A stretch of 64,000 nucleotides of DNA from assembly GCF_000685215.1 (NCBI RefSeq), contig NZ_ARYJ01000003.1:62001-126000 (forward strand). Direction: 5' to 3'. This stretch comes from Hyphomonas jannaschiana VP2 (lineage in GTDB: Bacteria > Pseudomonadota > Alphaproteobacteria > Caulobacterales > Hyphomonadaceae). The position numbers and the translations under genes are program-made. The notes beneath the pieces were generated by a model. That model worked only from the letters and a program-made list of their open reading frames with translations. It had not been told where the DNA came from and made no database searches. Shown here in pieces: positions 1 to 8,017 of this stretch. Every line of letters starts with the position of its first letter. Position 1 is the stretch's first letter.

Positions 1-291
1 CGCGCGCCGGACAAGCTGGGCACGATGGCGCTGACGCAGGACGGTGATGCGATGGGCAAGGCAATTGCCGGCTTTGGTGCGCATTGCCCCATCTTCAACC
101 AGACCGGCTGCCCGGCCATGTCCGTGCCGCTGCACTGGACCGAGCCGACCGAAGAAGCGCCAGGCGGCCTGCCGATTGGCATGATGTTTGGCGGTCGCCT
201 TGGGGCTGAAAGTCTTTTGTTCCGCCTGGCTGGACAATTGGAGCAGGCCCGGCCATGGGCAGGCAAGCGCCCGCCGCACTGGGTGGGCTGA
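1..291 (+). CDS. Amidase-signature family enzyme, C-terminal fragment (cut by window edge)
   Basis: The reading frame is open from base 1 and ends in TGA at 289-291, so only about the last 96 residues are visible. The segment [11 protein letters not shown] followed by GLPIGMMF and a closing RPWAGKRPP is typical of the C-terminus of amidase-signature hydrolases, which cleave amide bonds with a Ser-cisSer-Lys triad. That triad lies outside the window. The methionine at base 25 is internal, not a start. The substrate cannot be told; 6-aminohexanoate cyclic-dimer-hydrolase-like amidases end similarly. The next gene follows after 19 bases on the same strand, so the two may be co-transcribed. Confidence 0.8.
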   Translation, partial: RAPDKLGTMALTQDGDAMGKAIAGFGAHCPIFNQTGCPAMSVPLHWTEPTEEAPGGLPIGMMFGGRLGAESLLFRLAGQLEQARPWAGKRPPHWVG

Positions 292-310
292 ACCAGACGG
301 ACGAAAGACG

Positions 311-706
311 ATGAGCGAGTTGAAGACGCATACCGGCGGATGCCATTGCGGCGCTGTGCGGTGGGAAGTGGACCTGCCGGATGCGTTCGAAGTGGAGGAC
401 TGCAACTGCTCCATGTGTGCGATGTCGGGGAACATCCACATCATCGTGCCGTCCAGCCGCTTCCGCCTGACTGAAGGCAATGACAATCTCGCCGAGTACA
501 CGTTCAATACGGGCGTGGCCAAACACCTGTTTTGCAAGACGTGCGGTGTGAAGAGTTTCTACATCCCGCGCTCCAACCCGGACGGTGTCGCCGTCACCTG
601 GCGGTGTATCGACGACTGGCAGGACCTGAATGTCACGGTGAACAAGTTCGACGGGCAGAACTGGGAGAAGCACGCCCACACGCTGGCGCACAAATCGAAG
701 GACTGA
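311..706 (+). CDS. GFA / CENP-V-fold zinc-binding protein
   Basis: This 131-residue protein shows the cysteine pattern of the GFA family (glutathione-dependent formaldehyde-activating enzyme fold): GGCHCGAV at residues 9-16, CNCSMC near residue 34 and FCKTCGV near residue 77. These cysteines bind structural and catalytic zinc. The ATG at 311 was chosen because the protein then begins MSELKTHTGGCHCG, the usual family N-terminus; the frame stays open upstream but there overlaps the amidase. Most family members have no proven substrate, so a role in formaldehyde chemistry is only a family label. It is co-directional with the amidase and converges on the metallopeptidase gene. Confidence 0.85.
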   Translation: MSELKTHTGGCHCGAVRWEVDLPDAFEVEDCNCSMCAMSGNIHIIVPSSRFRLTEGNDNLAEYTFNTGVAKHLFCKTCGVKSFYIPRSNPDGVAVTWRCIDDWQDLNVTVNKFDGQNWEKHAHTLAHKSKD

Positions 707-710
707 GGCG

Positions 711-1109
711 TCAGTCCATACTGTCCAGCAGGCGGTGCATCTCTTCGTCGGACCAGCCGAAATGGTGGCCGTATTCGTGGATGGTGACGTGGCTGACCAG
801 CTCGTCCAGCGTAACATCGCCCCGCGCCGCCCATTCGAACAGGATCGGCAGACGGTAGAGATAGACCAGCGGCGTCTGCATCGACGGGTGTGTCACGCTC
901 TCATGGATCAACGGTACGCCGGAATAGAGCCCGCTCAGTTCCAGCGCGTCATCAATCTTCATCTCGTCGAGAATCTCGTCCTCGGCATAGTCTTCCACGA
1001 TGATGCGGACCGCCCCGGCCGCCGCCTGCATGTGGCCGGGCAGGCGGGCGATGCAGGCCTCGGCGAGGGCGAGGATGTCCTCCACCGTTGGAGCGGTCTG
1101 GTCGAGCAT
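711..1109 (-). CDS. Small zincin-like metallopeptidase (PF06262-type)
   Basis: A 132-residue cytoplasmic protein without signal peptide. Near the C-terminus it carries VTIHEYGHHFGWSDEEM, the extended HExxH zinc motif of the minimal zincin family PF06262. Length and motif position (about residue 113) match that family, whose substrates are unknown. It lies 2 bases downstream of the ybjQ-like gene on the same strand, so the two are almost certainly co-transcribed. The start ATG at 1109 is the only good candidate. It converges with the GFA-fold gene, 4 bases apart, with no visible terminator between them. Confidence 0.85.
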   Translation of the reverse strand: MLDQTAPTVEDILALAEACIARLPGHMQAAAGAVRIIVEDYAEDEILDEMKIDDALELSGLYSGVPLIHESVTHPSMQTPLVYLYRLPILFEWAARGDVTLDELVSHVTIHEYGHHFGWSDEEMHRLLDSMD

Positions 1110-1111
1110 GT

Positions 1112-1432
1112 TCAGGCCAGTGTCACGGCCGTGCCAGAGACGGCCACCATCATCATCGAACCGCCCTGGCCGATGACGGTGTAATCGAACTTCGCGCCGA
1201 CAATGGCATTCCCGCCGAGCTTGCGGGCTTCTTCCATCATCTCGGCCAGTGCGTTATCGCGCGTCTCGCGCAGCGTGCTCTCATAAGCGTTGGACCGCCC
1301 GCCGACGATATTGGTGAAGCTGGCCAGGATGTCCTTGCCAAGATGCGCTCCGACCACGACTTCGCCGCAGACGACGCCGAGATATTTCGTGATCTCATGG
1401 CCCTGAACCGTGGGCGTGGTGGTGACGAGCAT
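1112..1432 (-). CDS. YbjQ / UPF0145 family protein
   Basis: The 106 residues match the YbjQ family throughout: [20 protein letters not shown] at the start, then [31 protein letters not shown] and the closing [12 protein letters not shown]. Members form small oligomeric rings; a heavy-metal-binding role has been proposed but not proven. There is no signal peptide and the protein should be cytosolic. It starts 80 bases downstream of the mutase large-subunit stop, reads the same way, and is followed after 2 bases by the zincin gene. It could be in the mutase transcript or have its own promoter in the AT-richer gap at 1440-1490. Confidence 0.9.
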   Translation of the reverse strand: MLVTTTPTVQGHEITKYLGVVCGEVVVGAHLGKDILASFTNIVGGRSNAYESTLRETRDNALAEMMEEARKLGGNAIVGAKFDYTVIGQGGSMMMVAVSGTAVTLA

Positions 1433-1513
1433 GGGCGGCGATCCTTTTGTAATTATCGAATAACGATATATTTGGGAAGGCCGCCCGTCTGTTTCAAGAG
1501 CCTTTCGGTGTCG

Positions 1514-3676
1514 TCATTCCGCCGCCGTCTTCGCCCCGTCGTCGCCGTCCGTCAGGATTTCCAGCATCTTCAGGGCGCTGTCGGCGATGACGGTGCCGGG
1601 CGGGAAGATGGCGGAGGCCCCGGCGGCGTAGAGCGCGTCGAAGTCCTGCGGTGGGATCACGCCGCCCACGATGATGCGGGCGTTGGCCGCGCCTTCATTG
1701 CCGAGCGCGCGCTTCAGTTCCGGCACCAGCGTCAGGTGTCCGGCGGCGAGCGAGGAGGCGGCGACGATGTCGACGCCCGCTTCACGCGCATCGGCGGCGG
1801 CCTCTTCCGGCGTCTGGAACAGCGGGCCGATCACAACGTCCCAGCCAAGGTCCATCAGCGCGGAGGCGACGACCTTCTGGCCACGGTCGTGACCGTCCTG
1901 GCCCATCTTGGCGATGTAGACTTTCGGCTTGCGGCCGTTCTGCTTCTCGAAGGCTTCGGCGAGGCTGAGCGCTTCGTCGGCTTTCTCCGTGCCTTTCACG
2001 CCGCCGCCATAGACGCCCTTGATGGAGCGGATGACGGCCTGGTGGCGGCCCTGGCTGCGTTCGACCGCTTCGGAGATTTCGCCCACGGTCGCCTTGGCGC
2101 GGGCCGCATCCACGGCGAGGGCGAGAAGGTTGCCTTCGGTGCCGGCTGCGGCCTCGGCAATCGCATCCAGCTTCGCCTGCACTTCGGCTTCGTTCCGTTC
2201 GGACTTCAGGCGCGCCAGCTTGTCCAGCTGCATCTTGCGCACGGCGGCATTGTCGACCTTCAGCACCGGCACGTCTTCGTCTTCGTCCAGCAGGAACTTG
2301 TTCACGCCGACCACGGTCTGCGTGCCGCTGTCGATGCGCGCCTGCGTGTTCGCGGCGGCTTCTTCGATGCGCAGCTTCGGCAGGCCTTCCTCGATGGCTT
2401 TCGCCATGCCGCCCATTTTCTCGACTTCCTCGATATGGGCGAGGGCCTTGGCGGCGAGGTCGTGTGTCAGGCGTTCGACATAGTAGGAGCCGCCCCACAT
2501 ATCGACCGTCTGGCACGCGCCGGCTTCCTGCTGCAGGAAGAGCTGCGTGTTCCGGCTGATGCGGGCGGAGAAGTCCGTCGGCAGGGCGAGGGCTTCGTCG
2601 AAGCTGTTCGTGTGCAGCGACTGCGTCTGCCCGCCCGTGGCCGCGATGGCCTCAAGGCAGGTGCGGATGACGTTGTTGTAGACGTCCTGCGCGGTCAGCG
2701 ACCAGCCGGATGTCTGCGAGTGCGTCCGCAGGCTGAGGGATTTCGGGTTCTTCGGGCTGAAATTCTCTTTCACGAGCTTCGCCCACAGCAGGCGCGCGGC
2801 CCGCATCTTGGCGACTTCCATGAACGTGTTCATGCCGATTGCCCAGAAGAAGGAGAGGCGCGGCGCGAAGGCATCGACGTCGAGACCCGCGGCCACACCG
2901 GCGCGGATATACTCAATGCCATCGGCCAGCGTGTAGGCCAGCTCCAGATCCGCCGAAGCGCCCGCTTCCTGCATGTGATAGCCGGAGATCGAGATCGAGT
3001 TGAACTTCGGCATATTCTGCGAGGTATAGGCGAAGATGTCCGAAATGATCCGCATCGACGGCTTGGGTGGATAGATATAGGTGTTCCGCACCATGAATTC
3101 TTTGAGGATGTCGTTCTGGATCGTCCCGGCCAGCTTTTCCGGCCCGACGCCCTGTTCCTCAGCCGCCACAATGTAGAGCGCGAGGATCGGCAGCACGGCG
3201 CCGTTCATCGTCATCGAGACGGACATCTTGTCCAGCGGGATGCCGGAGAACAGCGTGCGCATGTCATAGATGGAGTCGATGGCCACACCGGCCATGCCCA
3301 CATCGCCCGACACGCGGACGTGATCGGAGTCATAGCCGCGGTGCGTGGCCAGGTCGAACGCGACCGAGAGGCCTTTCTGGCCGGCGGCGAGGTTCCGGCG
3401 ATAGAAGGCGTTGGAGTCTTCCGCCGTCGAGAAGCCCGCATACTGACGAATTGTCCAGGGCTGGTTCGTGTACATGGTCGGGTAGGGGCCGCGGCCAAAC
3501 GGGGCGAGGCCGGGGAAATCGTCCAGATAATCCAGCCCGGCGCGGTCGGCCTCGGTATAGGCGGTTTTCACTTCGACGCCTTCGGGGGTCTCCCATGCCT
3601 CGCCAAGTTTTGGCACAGCGGCTTTCGCATGAGGCGTGCCAAGGTCGAGTTTCGTGAAGTCAGGGAACTGGGTCAT
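1514..3676 (-). CDS. mutB: Methylmalonyl-CoA mutase large (catalytic, B12-binding) subunit
   Basis: This 720-residue protein is the catalytic subunit that interconverts methylmalonyl-CoA and succinyl-CoA with adenosylcobalamin, the last step of propionyl-CoA assimilation. The N-terminal substrate barrel shows [20 protein letters not shown] and [13 protein letters not shown]. The C-terminal B12 domain has the base-off motif DGHDRG near residue 595, giving the histidine ligand to cobalt, then [11 protein letters not shown]. Length fits a large subunit. Its ATG overlaps the stop of the preceding small ORF by 4 bases (ATGA), implying translational coupling. Symbols follow the Propionibacterium use (mutA small, mutB large). 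No meaB-type chaperone gene or epimerase is in the window. Confidence 0.97.
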   Translation of the reverse strand: MTQFPDFTKLDLGTPHAKAAVPKLGEAWETPEGVEVKTAYTEADRAGLDYLDDFPGLAPFGRGPYPTMYTNQPWTIRQYAGFSTAEDSNAFYRRNLAAGQKGLSVAFDLATHRGYDSDHVRVSGDVGMAGVAIDSIYDMRTLFSGIPLDKMSVSMTMNGAVLPILALYIVAAEEQGVGPEKLAGTIQNDILKEFMVRNTYIYPPKPSMRIISDIFAYTSQNMPKFNSISISGYHMQEAGASADLELAYTLADGIEYIRAGVAAGLDVDAFAPRLSFFWAIGMNTFMEVAKMRAARLLWAKLVKENFSPKNPKSLSLRTHSQTSGWSLTAQDVYNNVIRTCLEAIAATGGQTQSLHTNSFDEALALPTDFSARISRNTQLFLQQEAGACQTVDMWGGSYYVERLTHDLAAKALAHIEEVEKMGGMAKAIEEGLPKLRIEEAAANTQARIDSGTQTVVGVNKFLLDEDEDVPVLKVDNAAVRKMQLDKLARLKSERNEAEVQAKLDAIAEAAAGTEGNLLALAVDAARAKATVGEISEAVERSQGRHQAVIRSIKGVYGGGVKGTEKADEALSLAEAFEKQNGRKPKVYIAKMGQDGHDRGQKVVASALMDLGWDVVIGPLFQTPEEAAADAREAGVDIVAASSLAAGHLTLVPELKRALGNEGAANARIIVGGVIPPQDFDALYAAGASAIFPPGTVIADSALKMLEILTDGDDGAKTAAE

Positions 3677-4017
3677 TGAGACGTCTCCAATTTCGCCATC
3701 CAGTCCGAGGTCGGAGTTGTAAGGACTTCGACATCATCGGACGTGGTTACGTAGTGTTGGCCGCTTTGATCGATCGCGCCTATTATATATGTGTCAGAGG
3801 TGGGAGAGATTTGAGCTTGAAGGATCAATACTGGGACAGTCTCGCCATCGCTGTTTTTTAAGACGCCCGGGAGAGGGCAATGCAAAGATGCAACATCCTC
3901 CACGGTAGAGTTCGGAACATAAAAGGTCGCGCGGTTCTCTATTACATCCTGTTCGATTGCGGGGCGGCCATTCACGCAAGGATGCGATTGCCAGTTGTCC
4001 GGTGTGAACGCCAACAT
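3673..4017 (-). CDS. Unknown 114-residue protein between the two mutase subunits
   Basis: Not recognised. The frame lies between mutA and mutB and is coupled at both ends: its ATG (4017-4015) shares one base with the mutA stop (TGATG), and its TGA (3675-3673) overlaps the mutB ATG (ATGA). The protein begins [14 protein letters not shown] and has no signal peptide, membrane segment or known motif; it looks mostly beta, with [10 protein letters not shown] and [11 protein letters not shown]. The frame remains open to 4071 but that would run into mutA. GC is visibly lower (about half) than the mutase genes, suggesting later acquisition. The arrangement suggests a mutase-associated role, but the function is open. 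Confidence 0.7.
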   Translation of the reverse strand: MLAFTPDNWQSHPCVNGRPAIEQDVIENRATFYVPNSTVEDVASLHCPLPGVLKNSDGETVPVLILQAQISPTSDTYIIGAIDQSGQHYVTTSDDVEVLTTPTSDWMAKLETSQ

Positions 4018-5927
4018 CAACTCAGCCCCAGTTCTGCGTGGGCGAGTTTCAATGTGTGCAGCACGTCGCAACCCATGAAGATGTTCGAGTCGATGCCGTC
4101 GCCTTCATGCTTGCCGGCGATCCAGACATGCTGTGCGCCCGCGTCCTTCAGGGCCTTGGCGGCAGCGTCTGCCTCGTCGGCATAGCGGGCGTCGGCGCCG
4201 CAGATGCAGGCGATGCGGAGGCCGGACGCCTTGAACGCGGCCGCGATCTCGGCAGCATCCTTCGGCGGCACCGGGGCTTCCTTGGCGGCGAGTCCGCCAG
4301 CGGCGAACAGGTTGCGGGCAAAGTCTGCGCGCGCCGTGTATTCAGCGAGCGGGCCCAGCGTGGCGAGGAAGATCGCCGGCTGTTTCGCAGCGGCGGCGGC
4401 CTTGTCGCGCAGGGCTTCAAAGTCTGCGCCGAGATGGATTGGCTCAAGCGGCTCGGCCGTGGCATCCGCACCCGTGACAGGCGGCAGGTCGGGCACCAGC
4501 GCCTGCAGCGCTTCGTCCGTCAGTTCCGCGCCGGAGCGCAGGTGCGGCGCGTCAGCGACCGGTGCGGCGATCTCTTCCAGCAGCGGGAATTCGGAAACGC
4601 CCGTAACCGGGATCTTGCGTTTGGCGATGTCCTTGGCGCGGGCGTCGCGGATCGCTTTCACGCGGACCTGGAACGCACCGGAGGTGAGGGAGGCCGCATA
4701 GCCGCCTTCGCCTTCGATTTTCTGGAATTCGGCCCAGGCAGCTTCGGCCAGTTCATTGGCGAAGGTCTCGGTGAACCAGGCGCCGCCCGTCGGGTCTGCC
4801 ACGCGGCCGAGCTGGCTTTCTTCCATGGCGATCAGCTGGGTGTTGCGCGCGATGCGGCGGCCGAGTTCTTCCGGCGTGCCCAGCGGCTCGTTGAAGGCGC
4901 GGATGGTCAGGATGTCCGCCCCGCCGACAGCACCGGCAAAAGCGGCGGCCGTATTGCGGAGCATGTTGGTCCAGGCGTCATAGCGCGTCAGCATCCGGGC
5001 AGAGCTGTAGCCCTGAAGGCGCATCGGCTTCGCGTCGAGGCCGAGGGCCTCTTCGACGCGCGCCCACAGGCGGCGGGCCGCGCGGAGCTTGGCAACGCCA
5101 ATGCCGTAATTGGCGTCGAGGGCGAGGCAGAAGATCGTCTTCGCGGCAACGTCCGCGGCCTCCATGTGCGGGGCGAGGCGGCGCAGCGTGTCGACGGCAG
5201 ACGCGATCAGCGCGGCCAGTTCCTGCGCTTCCGATCCACCCGCCTCGTGCACGGCCCGCGCGTCGATGCGGAAGAGGTTCGCAGCCGGGTATTTCGCGGC
5301 CAGCACTTTGGCCAGCGCGCCTGCCTCGGCGAAGGCGGCGTCGAGCCCGCCAGCGAGCGTGCCGGTGCGGGCGAGGGCGCCGAGTGGGTCCATGTTGAAG
5401 TCGAGTTTCGCGTCGGTCTTGTTTCTGGCCCACTCGGCCAGGAAGGCAGCTTCGCGTGTGCCGGAAGTCATGACCGGGTCAAGCGCAACGCCGGCGATAG
5501 ACGCGTCTACGCCGTTCAGGGCAATGTCATAGTCCGGCATAGTCATGGCCTGGACACCGTTTCGTCCGGTCGGATCGACGCAAAGTTCCACCGAGCTGAC
5601 GCCGCGCTCCAGGTCACGCAGCACCTCGCCATGCGTGTGCGAGGGGGAGGCGTGCGTGAAGGCCTGGCGAATATCCCAGGGCAGCCACTTGTCCGGCGCT
5701 GCCGTCGGCCCGCGCAGATAAGGCGCCTCGCCGGGCGTGCCCAGCGGGTCCTCAGAACTGGGGAAGTCGCTCTCACGGTAGAGCGGGCGAATCTTCAGCC
5801 CATCCGCCGTGGTGCGGGTGATTGCGTCAATGCCACGGCCCTTGAGGGCCTTTTCGACCGAAGCCATCCATTCGGCTTCGGTGGCGTCGGGAAAGGTGCT
5901 GGAAAGCGGGAGGATGTCGTCAGCCAT
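4017..5927 (-). CDS. mutA: Methylmalonyl-CoA mutase small (structural) subunit
   Basis: A 636-residue protein that partners the large subunit. It keeps the mutase barrel (FPDATEAEWMASVEKALKGR at the start, WDIRQAFTHASP, RIARNTQLIAMEESQLGRVADP) and has a degenerate C-terminal cobalamin-like domain ending FMGCDVLHTLKLAHAELG, without the DxHxxG cobalt-ligand motif, as expected for the non-catalytic subunit. The operon reads mutA, small ORF, mutB, all overlapping. The ATG at 5927 faces the start of the gene at 6061 across 133 bases, which should hold the operon promoter together with a Fur-like box that lies nearer the other gene. Confidence 0.95.
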   Translation of the reverse strand: MADDILPLSSTFPDATEAEWMASVEKALKGRGIDAITRTTADGLKIRPLYRESDFPSSEDPLGTPGEAPYLRGPTAAPDKWLPWDIRQAFTHASPSHTHGEVLRDLERGVSSVELCVDPTGRNGVQAMTMPDYDIALNGVDASIAGVALDPVMTSGTREAAFLAEWARNKTDAKLDFNMDPLGALARTGTLAGGLDAAFAEAGALAKVLAAKYPAANLFRIDARAVHEAGGSEAQELAALIASAVDTLRRLAPHMEAADVAAKTIFCLALDANYGIGVAKLRAARRLWARVEEALGLDAKPMRLQGYSSARMLTRYDAWTNMLRNTAAAFAGAVGGADILTIRAFNEPLGTPEELGRRIARNTQLIAMEESQLGRVADPTGGAWFTETFANELAEAAWAEFQKIEGEGGYAASLTSGAFQVRVKAIRDARAKDIAKRKIPVTGVSEFPLLEEIAAPVADAPHLRSGAELTDEALQALVPDLPPVTGADATAEPLEPIHLGADFEALRDKAAAAAKQPAIFLATLGPLAEYTARADFARNLFAAGGLAAKEAPVPPKDAAEIAAAFKASGLRIACICGADARYADEADAAAKALKDAGAQHVWIAGKHEGDGIDSNIFMGCDVLHTLKLAHAELGLS

Positions 5928-6025
5928 GATGGCCAGTTATTGGCGCAAAGATCGGGAAAAGTGAACCACTTCCTTGGCGGCATTCCGTAGCGCCCGTTCA
6001 GCGGCTTGACGGACATCCCAATAGA

Positions 6026-6046
6026 TGCGAATGAGAATTAGTCGCA
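6026..6046. promoter_or_regulatory. Fur-like iron box
   Basis: A 21-base imperfect palindrome with outer arms TGCGA and TCGCA around ATGAGAATTAG. It resembles the TGCAAATGAGAAT...-type boxes bound by Fur in proteobacteria, with a good left half and a weaker right half. It ends 14 bases before the ATG at 6061 and overlaps its leader, so repression of that gene is the likely role; mutA starts about 100 bases away on the other strand. Binding is inferred from sequence only. Confidence 0.5.
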
Positions 6047-6060
6047 AATAGGAGATTCCC

Positions 6061-6414
6061 ATGAGAAACGCACGTGCAGTTCTGAGGCTCATTCCTTCCG
6101 ATCCTGCAGTCAGTACGGGCGATTCCGGGGATTTTGGAATTGGCGCGCGCCGCAGGGAAACACGCCAGGATGGGAGTGCGGGATCTGTCCCGGCGGACGC
6201 TTCCAGTCCGTGTGGCAGGCTGCAGAGTGACGGCGATGCAGCCCGCGGCGTGCGCCATGACCTGCTGAAAGAATGGATGGGGTCTCACACCCGCATTCTG
6301 GGGCTGTGGCTGGACCGCCTTCTTGAGGAAGGCGACGATGCCGATCTCGTCTCCATGATTCACCGACAGCACGCCTGGCTGTCCATGATGCAGGCCCGCA
6401 TGGACCGGGGCTGA
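6061..6414 (+). CDS. Unknown 117-residue protein behind a Fur-like box
   Basis: Not recognised as a named family. The ATG at 6061 has AGGAG seven bases upstream. The first half is low-complexity and polar; the second half, from about residue 65, is predicted helical and His/Met-rich (HDLLKEWMGSHTRILGLWL, then MIHRQHAWLSMMQARM), so metal or haem binding is possible but unproven. No signal peptide or membrane segment is visible. A 21-base Fur-like palindrome lies directly upstream, suggesting iron control. The opposite-strand frame over 5998-6519 is judged a shadow because it lacks a ribosome site and recognisable content. Confidence 0.6.
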   Translation: MRNARAVLRLIPSDPAVSTGDSGDFGIGARRRETRQDGSAGSVPADASSPCGRLQSDGDAARGVRHDLLKEWMGSHTRILGLWLDRLLEEGDDADLVSMIHRQHAWLSMMQARMDRG

Positions 6415-6488
6415 CCTCACGTCCGGCTTGCGGTGTCCCGGGCCGCCGGGTTTAGTTCCAGGTAGACAAAAAAGCCGGGAGGAAAGCC

Positions 6489-7052
6489 ATGAGACTGAAG
6501 ACGCCGCGTATCGCGCCACTCACCGATTCGGAGATGGGGCCGGAAGTGAAGGAAATGATCGCGAACCGTTTCGGCGATGCGCCTGTGTTCAACGTCTTCC
6601 GCACGCTCGCCCGCGCGCCGAAGGCCTACAAACGCTTCATGGGCTGGGGCGGCTATATCCTGTCCAAATACAACGACCTCAGCGAGCGTGACCGCGAACT
6701 CGTCATCCTTCGTGCGGGATACAACTGGAAGTCCGGCTATGAATGGGCCCAGCACAAGCGTATCGGCCTCGACTGCGGCCTGACGGAAGAAGAGATCGAG
6801 CGCATCAAGGCCGGACCGGACGCGCCGGGCTGGAGCGCCAATGACAAGGCGCTGCTGCAGGCGACGGACGAACTGACATCCGACGCCTTCATCACTGATG
6901 AAACCTGGGCGGCACTCTCCGGCTTTACGCAGAAGCAGAAGATGGACCTGGTCATGACCGTCGGCCAGTACACGCAAGTGTCCATGATGCTGAACTCTTT
7001 TGGCGTCCCTCTGGACGATGACCTGACGCTCGATCCGGATCTCGCAAAATGA
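6489..7052 (+). CDS. Carboxymuconolactone decarboxylase (CMD/AhpD-like) family protein
   Basis: A 187-residue cytosolic protein with the all-helical CMD fold: FNVFRTLARAPKAYKRFMGW, then LSERDRELVILRAGYNWKSGYEW and a second helical part with LLQATDELTSDAFITDETW. The peroxidase-type CxxC of AhpD is absent (the site reads GYNWKSGYEWAQH), so lactone or dienelactone chemistry, or an unknown role, is more likely than peroxide reduction. GGGAGG precedes the ATG by seven bases. Its stop overlaps the SDR start by four bases (ATGA), so the pair is translated together and may act in one catabolic pathway. Confidence 0.88.
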   Translation: MRLKTPRIAPLTDSEMGPEVKEMIANRFGDAPVFNVFRTLARAPKAYKRFMGWGGYILSKYNDLSERDRELVILRAGYNWKSGYEWAQHKRIGLDCGLTEEEIERIKAGPDAPGWSANDKALLQATDELTSDAFITDETWAALSGFTQKQKMDLVMTVGQYTQVSMMLNSFGVPLDDDLTLDPDLAK

Positions 7053-7864
7053 GCCTCGGCGACGTAACCGGCCGTCTGCCCGGCAAGGTCGCCATCGTCA
7101 CCGGCGCAGGCCAGACGCCGGGCGAAACGGTCGGCAATGGCAAGGCGATCGCACTGCTCTTCGCCCGGGCCGGGGCGAGCGTCCTCTGTGTGGATCAGGA
7201 CAAGGACCGCGCAGAAGCCACCGTGTCGGAGATTGTCGCGGAGGGTGGCAGAGCGCAGGCTTTCGCCGCAGATGTCAGCGATACGAAGGGCGCCGCATCG
7301 ATCGCGGAGGCGGCTAAAGCGGCGTTCGGCCCGCCTGACATTCTTGTCAACAATGTCGGTATTGGCGACGCTGGCGATGGCCCGGCGCACAAGCTGACGG
7401 AGGAGGCCTTCGACCGTACGCTGAATATAAACCTGAAAGGCGCCTGGCTGGTTACCAAAGCCGTGCTTCCGGGCATGCGGGAGCGCCATGCGGGCGCCAT
7501 CGTGAATATCTCGTCGCTGGCTTCGCTGGCAGGTGGCTTCCAGATGGCCTATGAAATGTCCAAAGCGGGCATGAACCGGATGACGCAGAGTGTCGCCATG
7601 TCCGGGGCATCGCGCGGTGTCCGGTGCAATGCGATCCTGCCGGGTCTGATGGATACGCCCATGGCGATCCGGGGTATTTCAAAGATGCGGGGCATTCCGG
7701 AAGACGAGCTTCGGAATGAACGTGCGGCCCGCGTGCCCATGGGGTTCATGGGCTCCGGCTGGGATACGGCGCATGCAGCCCTGTTCCTGGCCAGCGATGA
7801 AGCGCGCTTCATTACCGGGGCCTTGTTGCCCGTGGATGGCGGCGGCAGCGTGCGGGTCGGTTGA
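7049..7864 (+). CDS. Short-chain dehydrogenase/reductase (SDR)
   Basis: The 271 residues show the classical SDR layout. The N-terminal nucleotide loop VTGAGQTPGETVGNGKAIA is longer than the usual TGxxxGxG, as in some unassigned SDRs. Further on are VDQDKDRA (an acidic residue favouring NAD), ILVNNVGIGDAG, the catalytic serine in VNISSLA and YEMSKAGM with Tyr and Lys. The C-terminus ITGALLPVDGGGSVRVG is standard. It overlaps the CMD-family gene, and the pair could oxidise an aromatic or terpenoid alcohol and process its product, but the substrate is unknown. A hairpin lies 37 bases past the stop. Confidence 0.92.
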   Translation: MSLGDVTGRLPGKVAIVTGAGQTPGETVGNGKAIALLFARAGASVLCVDQDKDRAEATVSEIVAEGGRAQAFAADVSDTKGAASIAEAAKAAFGPPDILVNNVGIGDAGDGPAHKLTEEAFDRTLNINLKGAWLVTKAVLPGMRERHAGAIVNISSLASLAGGFQMAYEMSKAGMNRMTQSVAMSGASRGVRCNAILPGLMDTPMAIRGISKMRGIPEDELRNERAARVPMGFMGSGWDTAHAALFLASDEARFITGALLPVDGGGSVRVG

Positions 7865-7900
7865 GATCGGTCAGGGAACACGCTTGCCGCTTGGGCATTG

Positions 7901-7926
7901 AGCCCGGAGACCAAGGTCTCTAGGCT
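7901..7926 (+). terminator. Possible terminator after the CMD-SDR pair
   Basis: AGCC and GGCT arms flank a 2x2 mismatch and a perfect GAGACC-AA-GGTCTC core. The following sequence is T-rich but interrupted, so termination is plausible yet weak; the next gene starts about 90 bases downstream on the same strand. Confidence 0.35.
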
Positions 7927-8017
7927 TCGGTCTTTCATCTTTCTGCGCCATCGCGGCGTTCTTGCCGGTCGGGGCTCGCCCAGGCTGGTCTCCTCTGTTT
8001 GAAAGGCCCGGCCTGAC

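Noticed and set aside
1088..3679. An 863-codon plus-strand open frame
   Set aside because: It is the antisense shadow of the methylmalonyl-CoA mutase large subunit, which has clear motifs; the shadow has low-complexity Arg/His/Gly content only.
4038..5990. A 650-codon plus-strand open frame
   Set aside because: Shadow of the mutase small subunit in GC-rich sequence; no recognisable domain.
5998..6519. A 173-codon minus-strand frame opposite the gene at 6061
   Set aside because: No ribosome site and no domain; the plus-strand ORF has AGGAG and a promoter-proximal Fur-like box.
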